A stretch of DNA of 64,000 bases from Actinostola sp. cb2023 (GCA_033675265.1 JAUJYZ010000250.1:603943-667942), one strand, 5' to 3'. Positions 45,960 to 57,410 are shown, numbered from the stretch's first letter. The notes: generated from the sequence alone by a model not told the origin. Program-made: numbers and translations.

Positions 45960-47265
45960 TCACAGTAACAGGAGCAATACTAGAATCACCAACAGATAAC
46001 TTGTTAATGCTAACTTTAAAGATCGTATTGAAATCAAGAAGAAGTCCACTTACAGCCTTAGATCAAATGACGAATTATTATTGGCTCATCCAGCATTCAA
46101 GTCAAAGAAGACTACAGGAGATAGAGCGTTTGCAGTGGCCGCACCCACTCTATGGAATAGACTTCCACCTAATATTATAATAATAATAATAATAATAATT
46201 TATTAATTTATATTGCGCACTTTTCATAAAATGATCAAGTGCGCATTACAATAACTATGACTAATTACAAAAATAAAAAATAAAATTATATATATATATA
46301 TACTGTACAAGTTAAAATACAAAATTAAAATTTAGAATGAAATATGTACACAAAATAAAAACTAATCATAAGCTTGTCTGAAAAGATAAGTCTTTAAACG
46401 ACGTTTAAAAGTATCTACGCTGTCGATGGCACGAAGCTCAGTAGGTAACGAGTTCCACAGTTTTGGCGCGCCAACAGCGAATGCCCTATCACCAAGAGTA
46501 GCCCTAGTTCTTATTGTAGGGAGAGAAAGCTGCAAACTACCAGAGGATCGTAAACTGTACCTTGACGATTTGATCTGAATTAACTGGCTAATATAATCAG
46601 GTGCAAGACCATGAATTGCCTTAAATGTAATTAAAAGTACCTTAAAATTAATGCGAAACCTGACAGGAAGCCAATGCAAGTCACGCAGGAGTGGCGTCAC
46701 ATGGCAGTACCTAGGGGCGTTACAGATGAGCCTGGCAGAAGCATTTAATACGCGCTGGATCTTATTCAGTTGACAGGCCGGCAGCCCATACAACAAACTA
46801 TTGCAATAATCAATGCGCGACGTAATGAAAGCATGAACAAGGGCCTGTGCGGCGTCTAAAGATAAGAACTTGCGAATGCGCCTGATATTATGCAGGTGAT
46901 AAAACGCAGCGCCACAAAGCTTACTTATATGAGATGACATGGTTAACTGTGAGTCATTAGAATGGAGAACAATTTTTTGCGATTCAAGAAAGACCTTAAG
47001 ACTCTCCTATTTAGAGAAGCGTATTATTCATAATTATGTTAGAGGACATATTATATAATTATTTTATCTTATCGATCGCGAGGATACTAGCTATCTCACT
47101 AGTTTTTTATTTATTTTTATTTTAATAGATTTGTACATATATATTTCATATTCATATTTTATAGTTTAAGAAGATTGTTTTTTGTTTTTTTTTCATTATT
47201 ATTTTTATTCTGTAAAGCGCATTAGATCATATTTACATGTAATTTTTGCGCTATATAAGTATTCA

Positions 47266-47298
<33 letters not shown>

Positions 47299-47310
47299 GT
47301 TATTATATAT
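45960..47310 (+). mobile_element. CR1/L2-like non-LTR retrotransposon tail, interrupted
   Basis: In the + frame the reverse-transcriptase C-terminus SNDELLLAHPAFKSKKTTGD is followed by RAFAVAAPTLWNRLPPNI up to about 46160. Reading resumes at 46949-47029 with FLRFKKDLKTLLFREAYYS and a stop. The 3' end has GCGC...GCGCTATATAAGTATT and an (ATT)n tail at 47268-47300, typical of this group. It is split by the minus-strand element 46164-46968. Only the tail of ORF2 is present; the upstream catalytic part is missing. Confidence 0.75.
46164..46968 (-). mobile_element. second CR1/L2-like retrotransposon tail inserted in the first
   Basis: Minus-strand coding at 46940-46362 gives SSHISKLCGAAFYHLHNIRR, SLDAAQALVHAFITSRIDYC, NSLLYGLPACQLNKIQRVLN, then TRATLGDRAFAVGAPKLWNS and LPTELRAIDSVDTFKRRLK. 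This is the reverse-transcriptase thumb and C-terminus; the YADD catalytic region lies upstream and is lost by 5' truncation. The 3' end has GCGCAATATAAAT and an (AAT)n tail at 46165-46200. Five-prime truncation is usual for target-primed retrotransposition. Confidence 0.85.
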
Positions 47311-47419
47311 TATTTGTATCAATTGATTGGAGGATTAATTGTTCGATATAAAACACTTATTGGACATCCTCACCCAGAATATTGAAGTCTCAACTCGGCA
47401 AACAGCGTGTATTTCTATA

Positions 47420-47552
47420 CAAGCATCAAGAGTTCCAGTCTTTCGGTACGCACGCAATGCATTATCAGATTAGTGAGCACCAATTCTAGACACAGGGAGC
47501 CCAAGCTATGTTTTTGCTCACTTTTCCGAAAGTCTGGAACTCTTGATGCGTG
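47420..47552. mobile_element. 133-bp MITE, family B copy 2
   Basis: It shares ends (CAAGCATCAAGAGTTCCAG and inverse) and the core AATTCTAGACACAGGGAGCC with copy 1 and is bounded by TA. It is shorter by an internal deletion near the right arm. Confidence 0.78.
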
Positions 47553-47631
47553 TATAAGTATATTGGGTATTTTTCCCCTTAAATGTATCCTGTGAAAGTT
47601 CATTTAATTTGTAATTTTATATTTTATGTTA

Positions 47632-47893
47632 CAGCCGATTGCAAAAATTCTGTAAATCAAGTATATCAGTATATCGGGTGCATTGTGGGTAATACTATTA
47701 TAACATTTTTCCACAATATATGCAGCAGAGACTTACAAACAACAAACTAGAGACTAAATTACATAACATTCTAGAGTTTCACCAATGTTGCTTGCGTGAA
47801 ACATCATTTAGGGGACTTTTTCAATTACCCATAATGCACCCGATATATGGATATACTGATATACTTGATTTACAGAATATTTGCAATCAGCTG
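47632..47893. mobile_element. 262-bp TA-flanked MITE upstream of the TRP-like gene
   Basis: CAGCCGATTGCAAAAATTCT is mirrored by AGAATATTTGCAATCAGCTG and flanked by TA on both sides. CAG ends plus TA resemble pogo/Tigger MITEs. It ends about 60 bases before the first channel exon, so it could lie in the promoter or 5' UTR intron. Confidence 0.75.
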
Positions 47894-47974
47894 TATAACA
47901 TGTCATAAAATGTATTTTAAATTGAATTATCTCTTTACTGCTCAGTTTTGCAGTCGGCAAGTCCTCTCAACATA

Positions 47975-50900
47975 ATGACTGAAAACCTAGTATTGGAAAT
48001 GGACGGCAAGGTAAGTTGACTAGAGTGATTAACCCATCGATGACAATATAGTTTTTCTTATGGGCTTTCCTTTCGTAGATCCATAAAATACAAGTCGAAG
48101 GACCAGTCAGACTGGTTAGTTATCGAGTAAAATCGGTTAGTATTTATTATCTATATTGTTAGTACTGGGTTAAAGCCACATATGTTGAGTTTTTTTTATA
48201 ACTCATTATGAGTTATAAAATGCGCTTTCTTTTTTCTTTTTTCTTTTTTTCGTTGGCCACTAAATGTGGAGAATGTGATCGTATCGGTCAGGAATGTCTG
48301 TACGTTTCAGGGTTTCGATTGGCTGAAAACTGGGGCGATGATATCCGAACGCCTAATGAAGTAATTCTATGCTCAAACGGGTCAAATAGTGTTGTATTTC
48401 AAAGAGATAGTTTCATAATGGAGTGTATGTACCGCAACAACGTCAACAAGCATGATTGACTGAAAATAGTGCTTTGTAAGCTTAAATATATCTGAAGTCT
48501 TTATGGCCGATAAAACACGGGCTTTAAACACGCTCATTTCACATACAAACGCATACGCCGATTCGTGTGGGCCCACTCTGAAAGATGTCGTTTCATTAAC
48601 AAAAACAAACGCGCCTTCATTACAACGAACAAACGAAAGACGTTATCAGAACCATCTGACCATGAATATGCAACCTCAACTGGACGTTCCAAGTACGTAC
48701 TGCAGACGGACGATTCGGAGATCATTGTCATTGTCATAATGTCCGAGTGTACGCTCATTGAGCGTCTTGTTCTTTTTTGGGGGGGGGGGGGGGGGGGGGG
48801 GGTGGGGTGCTTGGGGGATGGGGGGTGTGAGGATATCACTCAGGGCCCGGGACGATGTACAAATGAAGTGTAACAAAATTGTTGATACAAGACAAGTATA
48901 AAACAACTAAAGAAAATAAAAGCGATCGAAAACCACAACAAACAAAACCGCAATGGACCGGTATAAAACAATGAAATAGCAGAATCACAATAAAACTTAT
49001 ATAAAATTATCAAATGTTAAAATCTAATGGTTTCTGTGTTTATCAATAGGAAGATGAAAGCAACGAGAAATTAGGTCATTATTAGCGAATAGAGTGCAAA
49101 CCATATGTCCGTGAAACAGTACTAACTAATTAGTACTAAATAGCACTGATGAAACAATAGAGATAACACTATTTAGTACTATTTAGTAATAGTACTGTTT
49201 CACGGACATATGGTTTGTACAAATATTGTTTATCATAACTGTACTGTAATGGTATTGTGATCATTTGCAATAATGATGATGGTGGTGATGATGATGATCA
49301 ATCAAATATTAAAAGTCTTTGAATCATCGGAAATGGCACTACTTATTTATCTTCGACTGAGGAGCAAACACTGCCCTCCCCCTCCCCCCTTGTGCTCCCC
49401 TCCCTCTCGTGCTATCAAACAGAGAGTATTCTATTGAAAAGGTGCAATTCAGCTGATGAAAATTCCTCCCGAGAAAATCAAAGAGAAATTATAGTGCGGT
49501 AGTATGTAACAGCATTGACGACAAATACTTTAATTTATTGTCCTTCACAGCCGAGATATACAGAGCCATAGATAAAGGCAATGATGATGATGACTATGAC
49601 AGAATCAAGCAACTCGTTACTCCCACTGGATTGTCAGAATGCAGGCCGGTTATGGAGAATTCTCTCAAGGTTTGCGCTACCCAAAATCACGTCGTTGATT
49701 TCAGAACTTTGCGGCCTTCCTCACGTGACACTCTAACATTACTCACTTTGTTCCATTTTTTTTGTATACTTTAACTGATGCATTGAATACACGCATAACC
49801 ATTTTACGTAATGTTTCAAAGCCGAGAATGAGACATCGGACTGGAAACCCCGTCTAGTCCGAATTCGACTTCTCATACTCATTAATCATTACATGCAATG
49901 GGCTAAATGCAATAAATATAGAGTTCCAAGATGTTAGCCCGGAAATGCAAGAATTCCAGTTGTTGCATATGCTCTGCTCATGCGCAGAGTCGAGGGCATC
50001 GTATCTCATATGTGTTGGACTCTTGAGTAGCATGGAGTAGAGCCTGCTTTCAGAATGAAGCAAATTCGGACAGAGTGGTATTGCCTCTACTCTGTTCAAG
50101 ATCCCTATGATTGTTATATGAGGGATAAGAACTCATGTACAGTCATGAGGGACTATTAGTTCTAATCGTCCCTCATGTACTGGGGAAAGTAAAACAAATC
50201 CAGTTACTCTCACCAGCCGACTTTCCCTAGTTTCAAGGTACATCACGTGACATTATTCTGCACATTTGATTGGCTGGTTACCTCATCAATAATGAGTATG
50301 AGAACACTACCATGAAAGCTCAGCAACATGTCCTTGCTACATAGTCTATACAAGTCTATCGTTCACTCTTGTATTTAATAGTAAATTATGTTTTCACGTT
50401 TTTCAGATTAGTTATAAACTAAAGCAGTCAGAGGGTCCACATAAAAATGAACTGAGGTCACTTGGAAATAATGTGGAAGTTTTTGCCAAGCAATTACTGA
50501 AGTATTACAACAAAATCAAACCCAGTGATAAAACCGACAATGGTATTATTGACAGACATTACATTAACCGTATCATTCACGTGGCAGTATCCTGTAAAGC
50601 TAAAAAGGTATGTGCGGGCTGACGTACTTTACATATTTATTTAGCCACCTGACCTTTATTCAGCCAATCATAGCGAATGATCTATAGATGATTAGCATAA
50701 ACCATCCAGTGGTCTATCGCAAATCCTGCAATCTGATTGGTTCGCTACTAGTGGTCATCAGCTCATAGACCCCGAGTAGAGGTAAACAAACAAAATGGCG
50801 GCTAATTTTGCTAATGGTTTCGGAGAAGTTTCTCGACGAATTATGGTGTGTTGCTTGTTTCTGTCTACCCTGGTTCCAGAGGCTTTGTTAAGCTCTACAA

Positions 50901-52990
50901 TACGATGCACGCCGCGTCCCGCGAGCTGCGAAGCAGCGAGAAAGAAAATCAAAGCCTCTGGTCGCGGCCGTTACGAATCTCACTTTCATGCAGACACCTA
51001 ATCAATGACAGCCGTCAAACATGTCAAATACAATCGACCAATCAGCGAACGGGGATCGTCTTACAAAAGTACTGATTGGTCGATTGTATTCGACATGTTT
51101 GACGGCTGTCATTGATTAGGTGTCTGCATGAAAGTGAGATTCGTAACGGCCGCGACCAGAGGCTTTGATTTTCTTTCTCGCTGCTTCGCAGCTCGCGGGC
51201 ATCGTATTATAGAGCTTAACAAAGCCTCTGGAACCAGGGTAGTTTCTGTCATTTTCTACTGACCTACTGGATGGTTTATGTTCTCGTTTTCCATGAGGAT
51301 AGTCAACCAAAGAAAACCGTGTCAAATTGAAATTAAGTTATAAAATTATTATCTGAGAATGTTAACACCATTTCTTTGCAGTTTCTCTCCAGTTCCACTG
51401 CTCAAAATTTTCTTGAAAGGTTATGGACCGGCAGTTATTCTAAAATCAATGAGACTTCTCACGGCTGGATTTTAAAAAACGTGTGGACGCCACTCGATGT
51501 TATTTTCTTTCCAGTTATCTTTTTGTTGCTGTTTATCGTGCGCAAAAGGCATCCAGGTATTGTATTCTACTTACTCGCATACTGAAGGCCTTATATATAC
51601 CATCTCTAATTTTCATGAAAAGCGAAACTAAATGGTAGCTAAGCAACGGATAACCAAAGTTCTGCAACAGATAAACTAGGTTAAAGTGCATCACAATCTA
51701 TCACTAATGATTCGACTAATATTCTTATTGTTTTCTAATTATTATTTTTTTCTGGCCGCATGGATGGACCGGCAGATCCTTATGGTAAGTCGATTGATTG
51801 CAAACATTACTAACATTACCGCACAATAGTGAGCAGAGCAGAGCAGAGCAGAGCAGAGAGCAGAGCAGAGCAGAGCAGAGCAGAGCAGAGAGCAGAGCAG
51901 AGCAGAGCAGAGCAGAGCAGAGCAGAGCAGAGCAGAGCAGAGCAGAGCAGAGCAGAGCAGAGCAGAGCAGAGCAGAGCAGAGCAGAGCAGAGCAGAGCAG
52001 AGCAGAGCAGAGCAGAGCAGAGCAGAGCAGAGCAGAGCAGAGCAGAGCAGAGCAGAGCAGAGCAGAGCAGAGCAGAGCAGAGCAGAGCAGAGCAGAGCAG
52101 AGCAGAGCAGAAAGCTCTGAGAGTATGGAAAGAGTATGGAAAGAGTATGGAAAGAGTATGGAAAGAGTATGGAAAGAGTATGGAAAGAGTATGGAAAGAG
52201 TATGGAAAGAGTATGGAAAGAGTATGGAAAGAGTATGGAAAGAGTATGGAAAGAGTATGGAAAGAGTATGGAAAGAGTATGGAAATGGAAAGAGTATGGA
52301 AAGAGTATGGAAAGAGTATGGAAAGAGTATGGAAAGAGTATGGAAAGAGTATGGAAAGAGTATGGAAAGAGTATGGAAAGAGTATGGAAAGAGTATGGAA
52401 AGAGTATGGAAAGAGTATGGAAAGAGTATGGAAAGAGTATGGATAGAGTATGGAAAGAGTATGGAAAGAGTATGGAAAGAGTATGGAAAGAGTATGGAAA
52501 GAGTATGGAAAGAGTATGGAAAGAGTATGGAAAGAGTATGGAAAGAGTATGGAAAGAGTATGGAAAGAGTATGGAAAGAGTATGGAAAGAGTATGGAAAG
52601 AGCATGGAATTAAAGTCGGATTATTTTGTTTTGGGATAGGACCAGAGTTCTGCACAACATTTTGTGGGTAATCCCACCGGGAGCAAATTCCATGGTACTA
52701 AGTTCGCTGCCAAAATTCACTTTTAAAACTTGTAACTTTATTGTTACAGAATCTTACAAGAAGTATTTTGAGACACCGTACTTCATCTTTCTTCGGGACT
52801 TCTTCAGCTACCTGACGTTGCTTCTTCTTCATTGCGCCGTGTGTGTACAACCAACGGGTCTAAGATTTAGTGCTCTAGAATGGATCATCATGGTGTTCTT
52901 TGTTGGGAGAATCTTAATGGAATTTTATCAAGGTCATGTGGAAGCGTCCAAGTACAAAGAGTTCGAATGTGATAGATCAAACTACATTAA
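47975..52990 (+). CDS. TRP-superfamily cation channel, 5' part, spliced
   Basis: Exons proposed: 47975-48010 (ATG start, inside an exon beginning at 47954), 49050-49074, 49551-49669, 50407-50607, 51382-51556, a doubtful 9-nt exon 51776-51784, and 52750-52990. The conceptual protein starts [12 protein letters not shown], then an ankyrin-like helix [21 protein letters not shown] pre-membrane segment reads [20 protein letters not shown], a pattern shared by TRPM/TRPC-type channels before S1. S1 is in [21 protein letters not shown]2 lies in exon 52750 (LLLLHCAVC...[17 protein letters not shown]). The [20 protein letters not shown] segment and LEW..GR..ME motif fit TRP S1-S2 regions. S3-S6 and the TRP box are not found before the window end. 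Subfamily cannot be settled; the N-terminal part is short for TRPM or ankyrin TRPs. Confidence 0.72.
48779..48802. repeat. poly-G run
   Basis: About 24 consecutive G inside the first TRP-like intron. The short proteins read across it (GGGGG or PPPPP) are artefacts. Confidence 0.9.
49050..49074 (+). CDS. candidate 25-nt microexon of the TRP-like gene
   Basis: The flanking exons 47975-48010 (ends phase 0) and 49551-49669 (needs one base) cannot join directly. A 25-nt segment after TATCAATAG encodes EDESNEKL plus one base and repairs the phase exactly, giving GCC for alanine at the next junction. The donor GTCATT is weak. The acidic composition fits the surrounding sequence. Transcript data would decide it. 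Confidence 0.42.
49102..49211. repeat. foldback hairpin
   Basis: CATATGTCCGTGAAACAGTA mirrors TACTGTTTCACGGACATATG, followed by repeats of ACTATTTAGTACT. It lies just after the candidate 25-nt exon. Confidence 0.8.
50866..51241. mobile_element. 376-bp foldback MITE with 9-bp duplication
   Basis: The ends TACCCTGGTTCCAGAGGCTT and its inverse are flanked by direct GTTTCTGTC on both sides (50857-50865, 51242-51250). Arms of about 170 bp continue with CGGCCGTTACGAATCTCACT and TGTCTGCATGAAAGTGAGAT. A 9-bp duplication with long arms is Mutator-like, as for the pair at 21.6-23.6 kb. It lies in an intron of the TRP-like gene. Confidence 0.85.
51776..51784 (+). CDS. doubtful 9-nt microexon of the TRP-like gene
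   Basis: A consensus GTAAGT donor follows ATCCTTATG, with a GGCAG acceptor just before it. Including it adds three residues (DPY) without changing phase between the S1 and S2 exons. The donor is excellent but the acceptor has a weak pyrimidine tract, so this may be a chance match. Confidence 0.25.
51829..52110. repeat. (AGCAG)n pentanucleotide array
   Basis: A 5-bp unit (GAGCA) repeats for about 280 bp with a few interruptions near 51856 and 51888. It reads as [10 protein letters not shown] or ALLCS peptides in all frames, none of which is a gene. Confidence 0.97.
52118..52606. repeat. 11-bp minisatellite (GAGTATGGAAA)n
   Basis: About 44 copies of GAGTATGGAAA follow the pentanucleotide array directly, with one shortened unit near 52283 and one A-for-T-like variant near 52443. 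The [10 protein letters not shown] peptide is a translation artefact. The array ends about 140 bases before the S2 exon. Confidence 0.97.
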
Positions 52991-55207
52991 GTGAGTACCA
53001 ATTAATAATTATTGATAGATTTCATGAGAATGAACCGTTAGAATGGTTATATTTGTATCCGGGCTTCAAAAAGGAAGGGTGAGGTGAGTGGAAGAGTGCC
53101 GGGTAGGAAGTCTTGCTCTCCTTCTCTTTCCACTTTCTTTTTCGCTGCCTCTCCGCCAAAAAAAAGTCTGATACTAAACTTATATCATCAAAAAAAACAT
53201 CAAAAACCCAAATGAAGTTCAGATATAGTTTTGCATGCAAATGTTACGTGACAAAAGTCGAAGCCTTTTTGAAACCTTTGGTACCTCTCTTTCAAAGTTA
53301 GTTCCCATGGTAAAACACATGAAAACCCACACGTACAAATTCAATAAACTAGAATGAGCATCGGTACCTTTAGTAAACTAACGATAACTACCATATTTCA
53401 ATTTGAGTGTTTTCTGAATATATTAACCTCAACCTCTTAGTTCGTCGGACCCTTTGCGGTCGACCTAGGATTAGTTGGTAGTGTCAACTAAAGCTACCGC
53501 TTTAATGAGAACATATGTTTTCCAATGTTCTAACACCTATTTAACAATACAACTCATCGTATGTGATTATCTTGTTGATTAATATCATCAACGTTTCTCG
53601 TAAACAACTTGCTCATTGCTTATGGCATACGCAATGAGTTGGTTGCCTCTGCGAGTAACGAAAACTCCTCCCATCCTGAATATTGGTCGAACTGCGTGTT
53701 CACACCTTTTCTCAACTTTACCCCCGAAAATCCCCTCTTACCGAACATACTTTGCAATGTATTTTTACATAGCTGTACTAGAAACAACTTTTTCCATACA
53801 TCTATCCTAGTTTATAAGCAAATCTAACTAGATAACTTATACCTTCCTTTGAGAGCTTATTTTACTGTTTACTAGTTATAATCAGTTGACTCTACTGCAT
53901 AGCAACCAATAGTAGTTCGAGTTAGTCTCACGTGCATACTGTGATTGACTGATCTAACTCAATTATACATGGTCAATCCCAGCATGCAATCGACTTCTAT
54001 AAAGGTTGCTACACAGTAGAATCCCATAGCTCATATGAAACTCGCGCGCTGATTGGCTGAAAAGCAAACCGGATGAGAGGGAATTCAGCGTGGAATCATT
54101 ACACAGGCAACCCGTATTATTTATTTTGAACTATTGTCAAACTTTGCGAAAACAACAACAACTGAACTTGAAGAAACCTGAATGAAATCCCTACCCCAAA
54201 CAACAACAACAAGATATTTTCGAAATTTTACCAAATTTTAAAGTGCAGTTTCCGTTCCTGGAACGAGGAAAAAAGCCGCTAACTTTAGAGAGCACGAAAC
54301 TCGCCGTCAAGAGGAGAGAAACATGGCTTCATCTAGCAAAACAACAGCAACAAATCTTGTAACACTTAAAGAAAGCCATACCCAGAAATCAGAGACATGC
54401 CTGGTCGCGCAGCTCATTATTCATAAGCTTTTCGTACATTTACATATCAAAGACAAATGGTAGAAATGTATGGCAAAACATAGAAAATCAGAAATATCTG
54501 AAGAACTAAACTTCGGATGCAAACTCCCGATAGCTAATTCACAAGTTTAATGTTTTGGGTGCTCGAATCGAGTACACTTCTTACAATCAAGCGAAAATAA
54601 AGTATGACAAAATCGATTTCAAAAATCGCTCTCTCAACAACATCTCACCTCTGTCATTTACTGTAAAAGGCCGCCAAATTGAGTAAATTCCTAAAAGTTG
54701 GAGTCCGGTAGCAGCTTCGTCGAGCGTGGTACACACTTTCCCGATAGCCAGTTCGAAAGGACGTCATCTAAACTCACAGAATATCACACTTGTTTGGCCA
54801 TAAATTCCACTTCTAATATGACAAAGTCCAGCCAAAGATAAGCTAAATTCCACTTTCGCCGATACAGAAGCATACTGAGTAAATATACTGTTTTCACCGT
54901 TGTTTTTCACTCGGTAAACGCTTCTTTCAAGATTATTTGGATCGCCATGTTTACATAATTAAGTAGCCTGGCCTGTTAGATTACACAGGAAACCCAGAGA
55001 TAGTTAGCTGAGTTAGGCTCAAAAAGCGAGAAATAGGAGAGACGATGGAGGGGAGCAGAGGGGAGGGGGTTCAACTTTGGGCTTCCTGTGGTAAATACCA
55101 TTTTCGTATCTTTTTGCGAAATTTGCAATTATTTTAAAATGTAGAGGATGTATGATCAAGATCGCTTCACACTATTAGTTTGTGATTCAGATTTCACATA
55201 GTTTACA
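52991..55207. other. probable TRP-like intron or intergenic DNA; no further exon found
   Basis: A CA/CT-rich block near 53100-53160, a small inverted pair (53888-53912 and 54000-54024, CTCTACTGCATAGCAACC) and AT-rich sequence were seen. No S3-S6-like hydrophobic ORF with splice signals was found. If the gene continues, its next exons lie beyond 64,000. Confidence 0.5.
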
Positions 55208-55211
55208 TGAA

Positions 55212-55629
55212 TAGGCCATATGCACTAACGGGTCACGTGACCCAACTTTCTCAAATCAAGCAGCAGTGTCAAAATGAACTCCAGAAATGAAAAGAGCAGC
55301 TCGATATTAGTAAAAAGGCGAAATTTCAGCTTATAATGTTTACACAGCAGAAATGGCATGAAATATAAAATTGCAAATTTTATTAAGATTCGTATGGAAA
55401 AATGTGCTGGATGGCAAAAAATGCCATCCAATGCATTTTCCAAAAAAATTATTAGAAAACACTCGATTTTATATTTCATGTCATTTCTCCTGTGTCAGAC
55501 GTTATGACCTGAAATTTCGCCTTCTTACTAATATCGAGCTGCTCTTTTCATTTCTGGAGTTCATTTTGACACTGCTGCTTGATTTGAGAAAGTTGGGTCA
55601 CGTGACCCGTTAGTGCATATGGCCTATTT
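55212..55629. mobile_element. 418-bp foldback element
   Basis: Arms of about 205 bp run outward from a centre at AAAATGCCATCCAATGCATT near 55420. The left edge GGCCATATGCACTAACGGGT mirrors the right edge ACCCGTTAGTGCATATGGCC. Opposite-strand ORFs share the same C-terminal peptide, again from symmetry. Confidence 0.85.
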
Positions 55630-55705
55630 GAGCATAATCTTTTGATTCTGGGTAACTCCGCTGACACAAATAATCGTAGACGCAAAATGTCTCTGATTTC
55701 TGGCA

Positions 55706-57110
55706 ATGAACCTCGACGTGGCAGACCAAGATAATGACAAAGTAAAGGTAGCCGAGAATGCCAAACAAGCAGCTATTGTATCCTACAGTGAGGAAGAAAT
55801 GGCTGCATTCAAGGAAAATTTGGTGGCAATAAACACGAAAAAAAAAGTACCAATGTTGCCGTCCGACGCTTCAAGTCGTGGTACAAGGAAAAGTATGGAG
55901 AGGAAGTTAACTTAGAGCAGATTTCCAAGAATGAAGCGCCGAAGCTTCTCAAGCATCTTTTCCTAGAGATACGACAAACCACTAAAGAAAAATAAAGGCA
56001 AAGAATATGAACCAGGGACATTACAAACCTACCGTAATGGCCTCCGTCGCTATTTCCTTGAGCGTCAATGTCCTCCTGCCGTAGATAACTTCGACATTGA
56101 AAAGGGTTCTGGTACAGAATTTGAAGAGGTTGCCGAAATGCTGTCCTTGAAGAAAAAGGATCTAAAGAAGAAAGGTTTCGGCAATAAACCAAACACAGCC
56201 CAGCCCATAGAAGACGAAGATGTCCAAAAAATGTGGGAAAGCGGCGCAGTTGGTATGCATTCCCCAAGAGCACTCCTGCGACTCGTCTGGTGGAATAACA
56301 TGATGCATCTGGGCATGAGAGGTTTCCAAGAACAACGAGATTGCCAACTTGAAGATTTCCTCATTAAAGATACCTACATAGAGTACAATGAGAGGCAGAC
56401 GAAAAACCGCCAGGGCGATGAAGAAAGTAGTAATAAACGGGCGAGGAAGTATAACAACAAAATTTGGAAGACAGACGGTGGCGAGCGTGATCCATACCAG
56501 GCTTTCATCGAGTACCTTAATCGCCATCCCAAGGGCGATAATGTCCCCAGCTGTTTTTTTTGTATCTCCTGTTGACAACCCGAAGACCAACATTTGGTAT
56601 AAGAAGAGTCCAGTGGGCGTCAATGCACTGCGTAAGATGATGGCGACCATTAAATCAACTGTTGGAATACAGGGCAAGTTCACCAACTCAAGCGGCCGTA
56701 AAACAGCCATACAATCTCTTCGTGGTGAATTCAGTCCTCTTGAGATCGCTGAGCTCACGGGTCATGCCAACTCCGACTCAATATCCAGCTATAGTCATAA
56801 TCCCCTCGAGAAACAGCGACGAATGTCCAACAAATTGGCCGGTTATACGCCAGCGATAACAGCCACAAACACGATCGTGACGAGTGCAACTGAAACCACT
56901 ACTTCTAGTGCCAGCTCTGCGATTTCCTCATCTACATCAACAAATCCGACTATGTTGTGTCCAGCAGTTCCTCAAGCTCGAAATGTAGGTTCGTTTGGCT
57001 GCCTAACTGAAGCTGTTAGTGGATTATTCACGGATGCAACGTTCAACAACTCCACTGTAAATATCTCAATCAACCTGCAATCCAATGTGGGTCGACCAAG
57101 CAGCAATTAG
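55706..57110 (+). pseudogene. Crypton-type tyrosine recombinase gene with frameshifts
   Basis: Frame segments join at about 55845, 55990 and 56558. The order is MNLDVADQDNDKVKVAENAK; VAVRRFKSWYKEKYGEEVNL; EYEPGTLQTYRNGLRRYFLE; KMWESGAVGMHSPRALLRLV; WWNNMMHLGMRGFQEQRD; NIWYKKSPVGVNALRKMM; FTNSSGRKTAIQSL and ELTGHANSDSISSYSH. This is the DUF3504/Crypton recombinase pattern also seen in QRICH1, KIAA1958 and ZMYM2-4. Visible catalytic sites are R in GMRGFQ, R in SSGRKT, H in TGHAN and Y in SSYSH. The first H of the usual HxxR appears as S. All three breaks lie in A or T runs, so some may be sequence errors. The C-terminus is Ser/Thr-rich. Stop at 57108-57110. Confidence 0.8.
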
Positions 57111-57410
57111 TTTGACTTTGCAAACATTGATTTAGACTGGACTGTAAAGAAAATCAAACACATTGTTAAGTTTTAGCTTAAAAGTCTTTTCTTGAGATTG
57201 TAAAACAAAATCTATGCTAGTTTTTTCTGACTAGAAAACTCACCTTCTTTGAGTTGTCCACTGATTTTGACTGTTTGAAATATTCTTCAGATCGAGTTTG
57301 TTAGCTCGGTTATACCATAAAACAATCTATTTTCTTGACCAGTAGTACAGTTTCTTCTGGTTTAAATAAACAACTTTGTTTACATCTTAGTGCTTGACTT
57401 TGTTGCTTAA

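Noticed and set aside
48208..48459. ORF with a hydrophobic N-terminus ([20 protein letters not shown])
   Set aside because: The signal-like part is a pyrimidine-rich tract in the TRP-like intron; no splice or family evidence.
51742..52671. Long ORFs with [20 protein letters not shown] and [10 protein letters not shown]
   Set aside because: They are open in several frames because the arrays have simple periods of 5 and 11 bp; no other coding signal.
56162..56758. Minus-strand ORF of 198 codons opposite the Crypton-type gene
   Set aside because: Overlaps the recombinase on the other strand and shows no domain; the plus-strand frames carry the family motifs.
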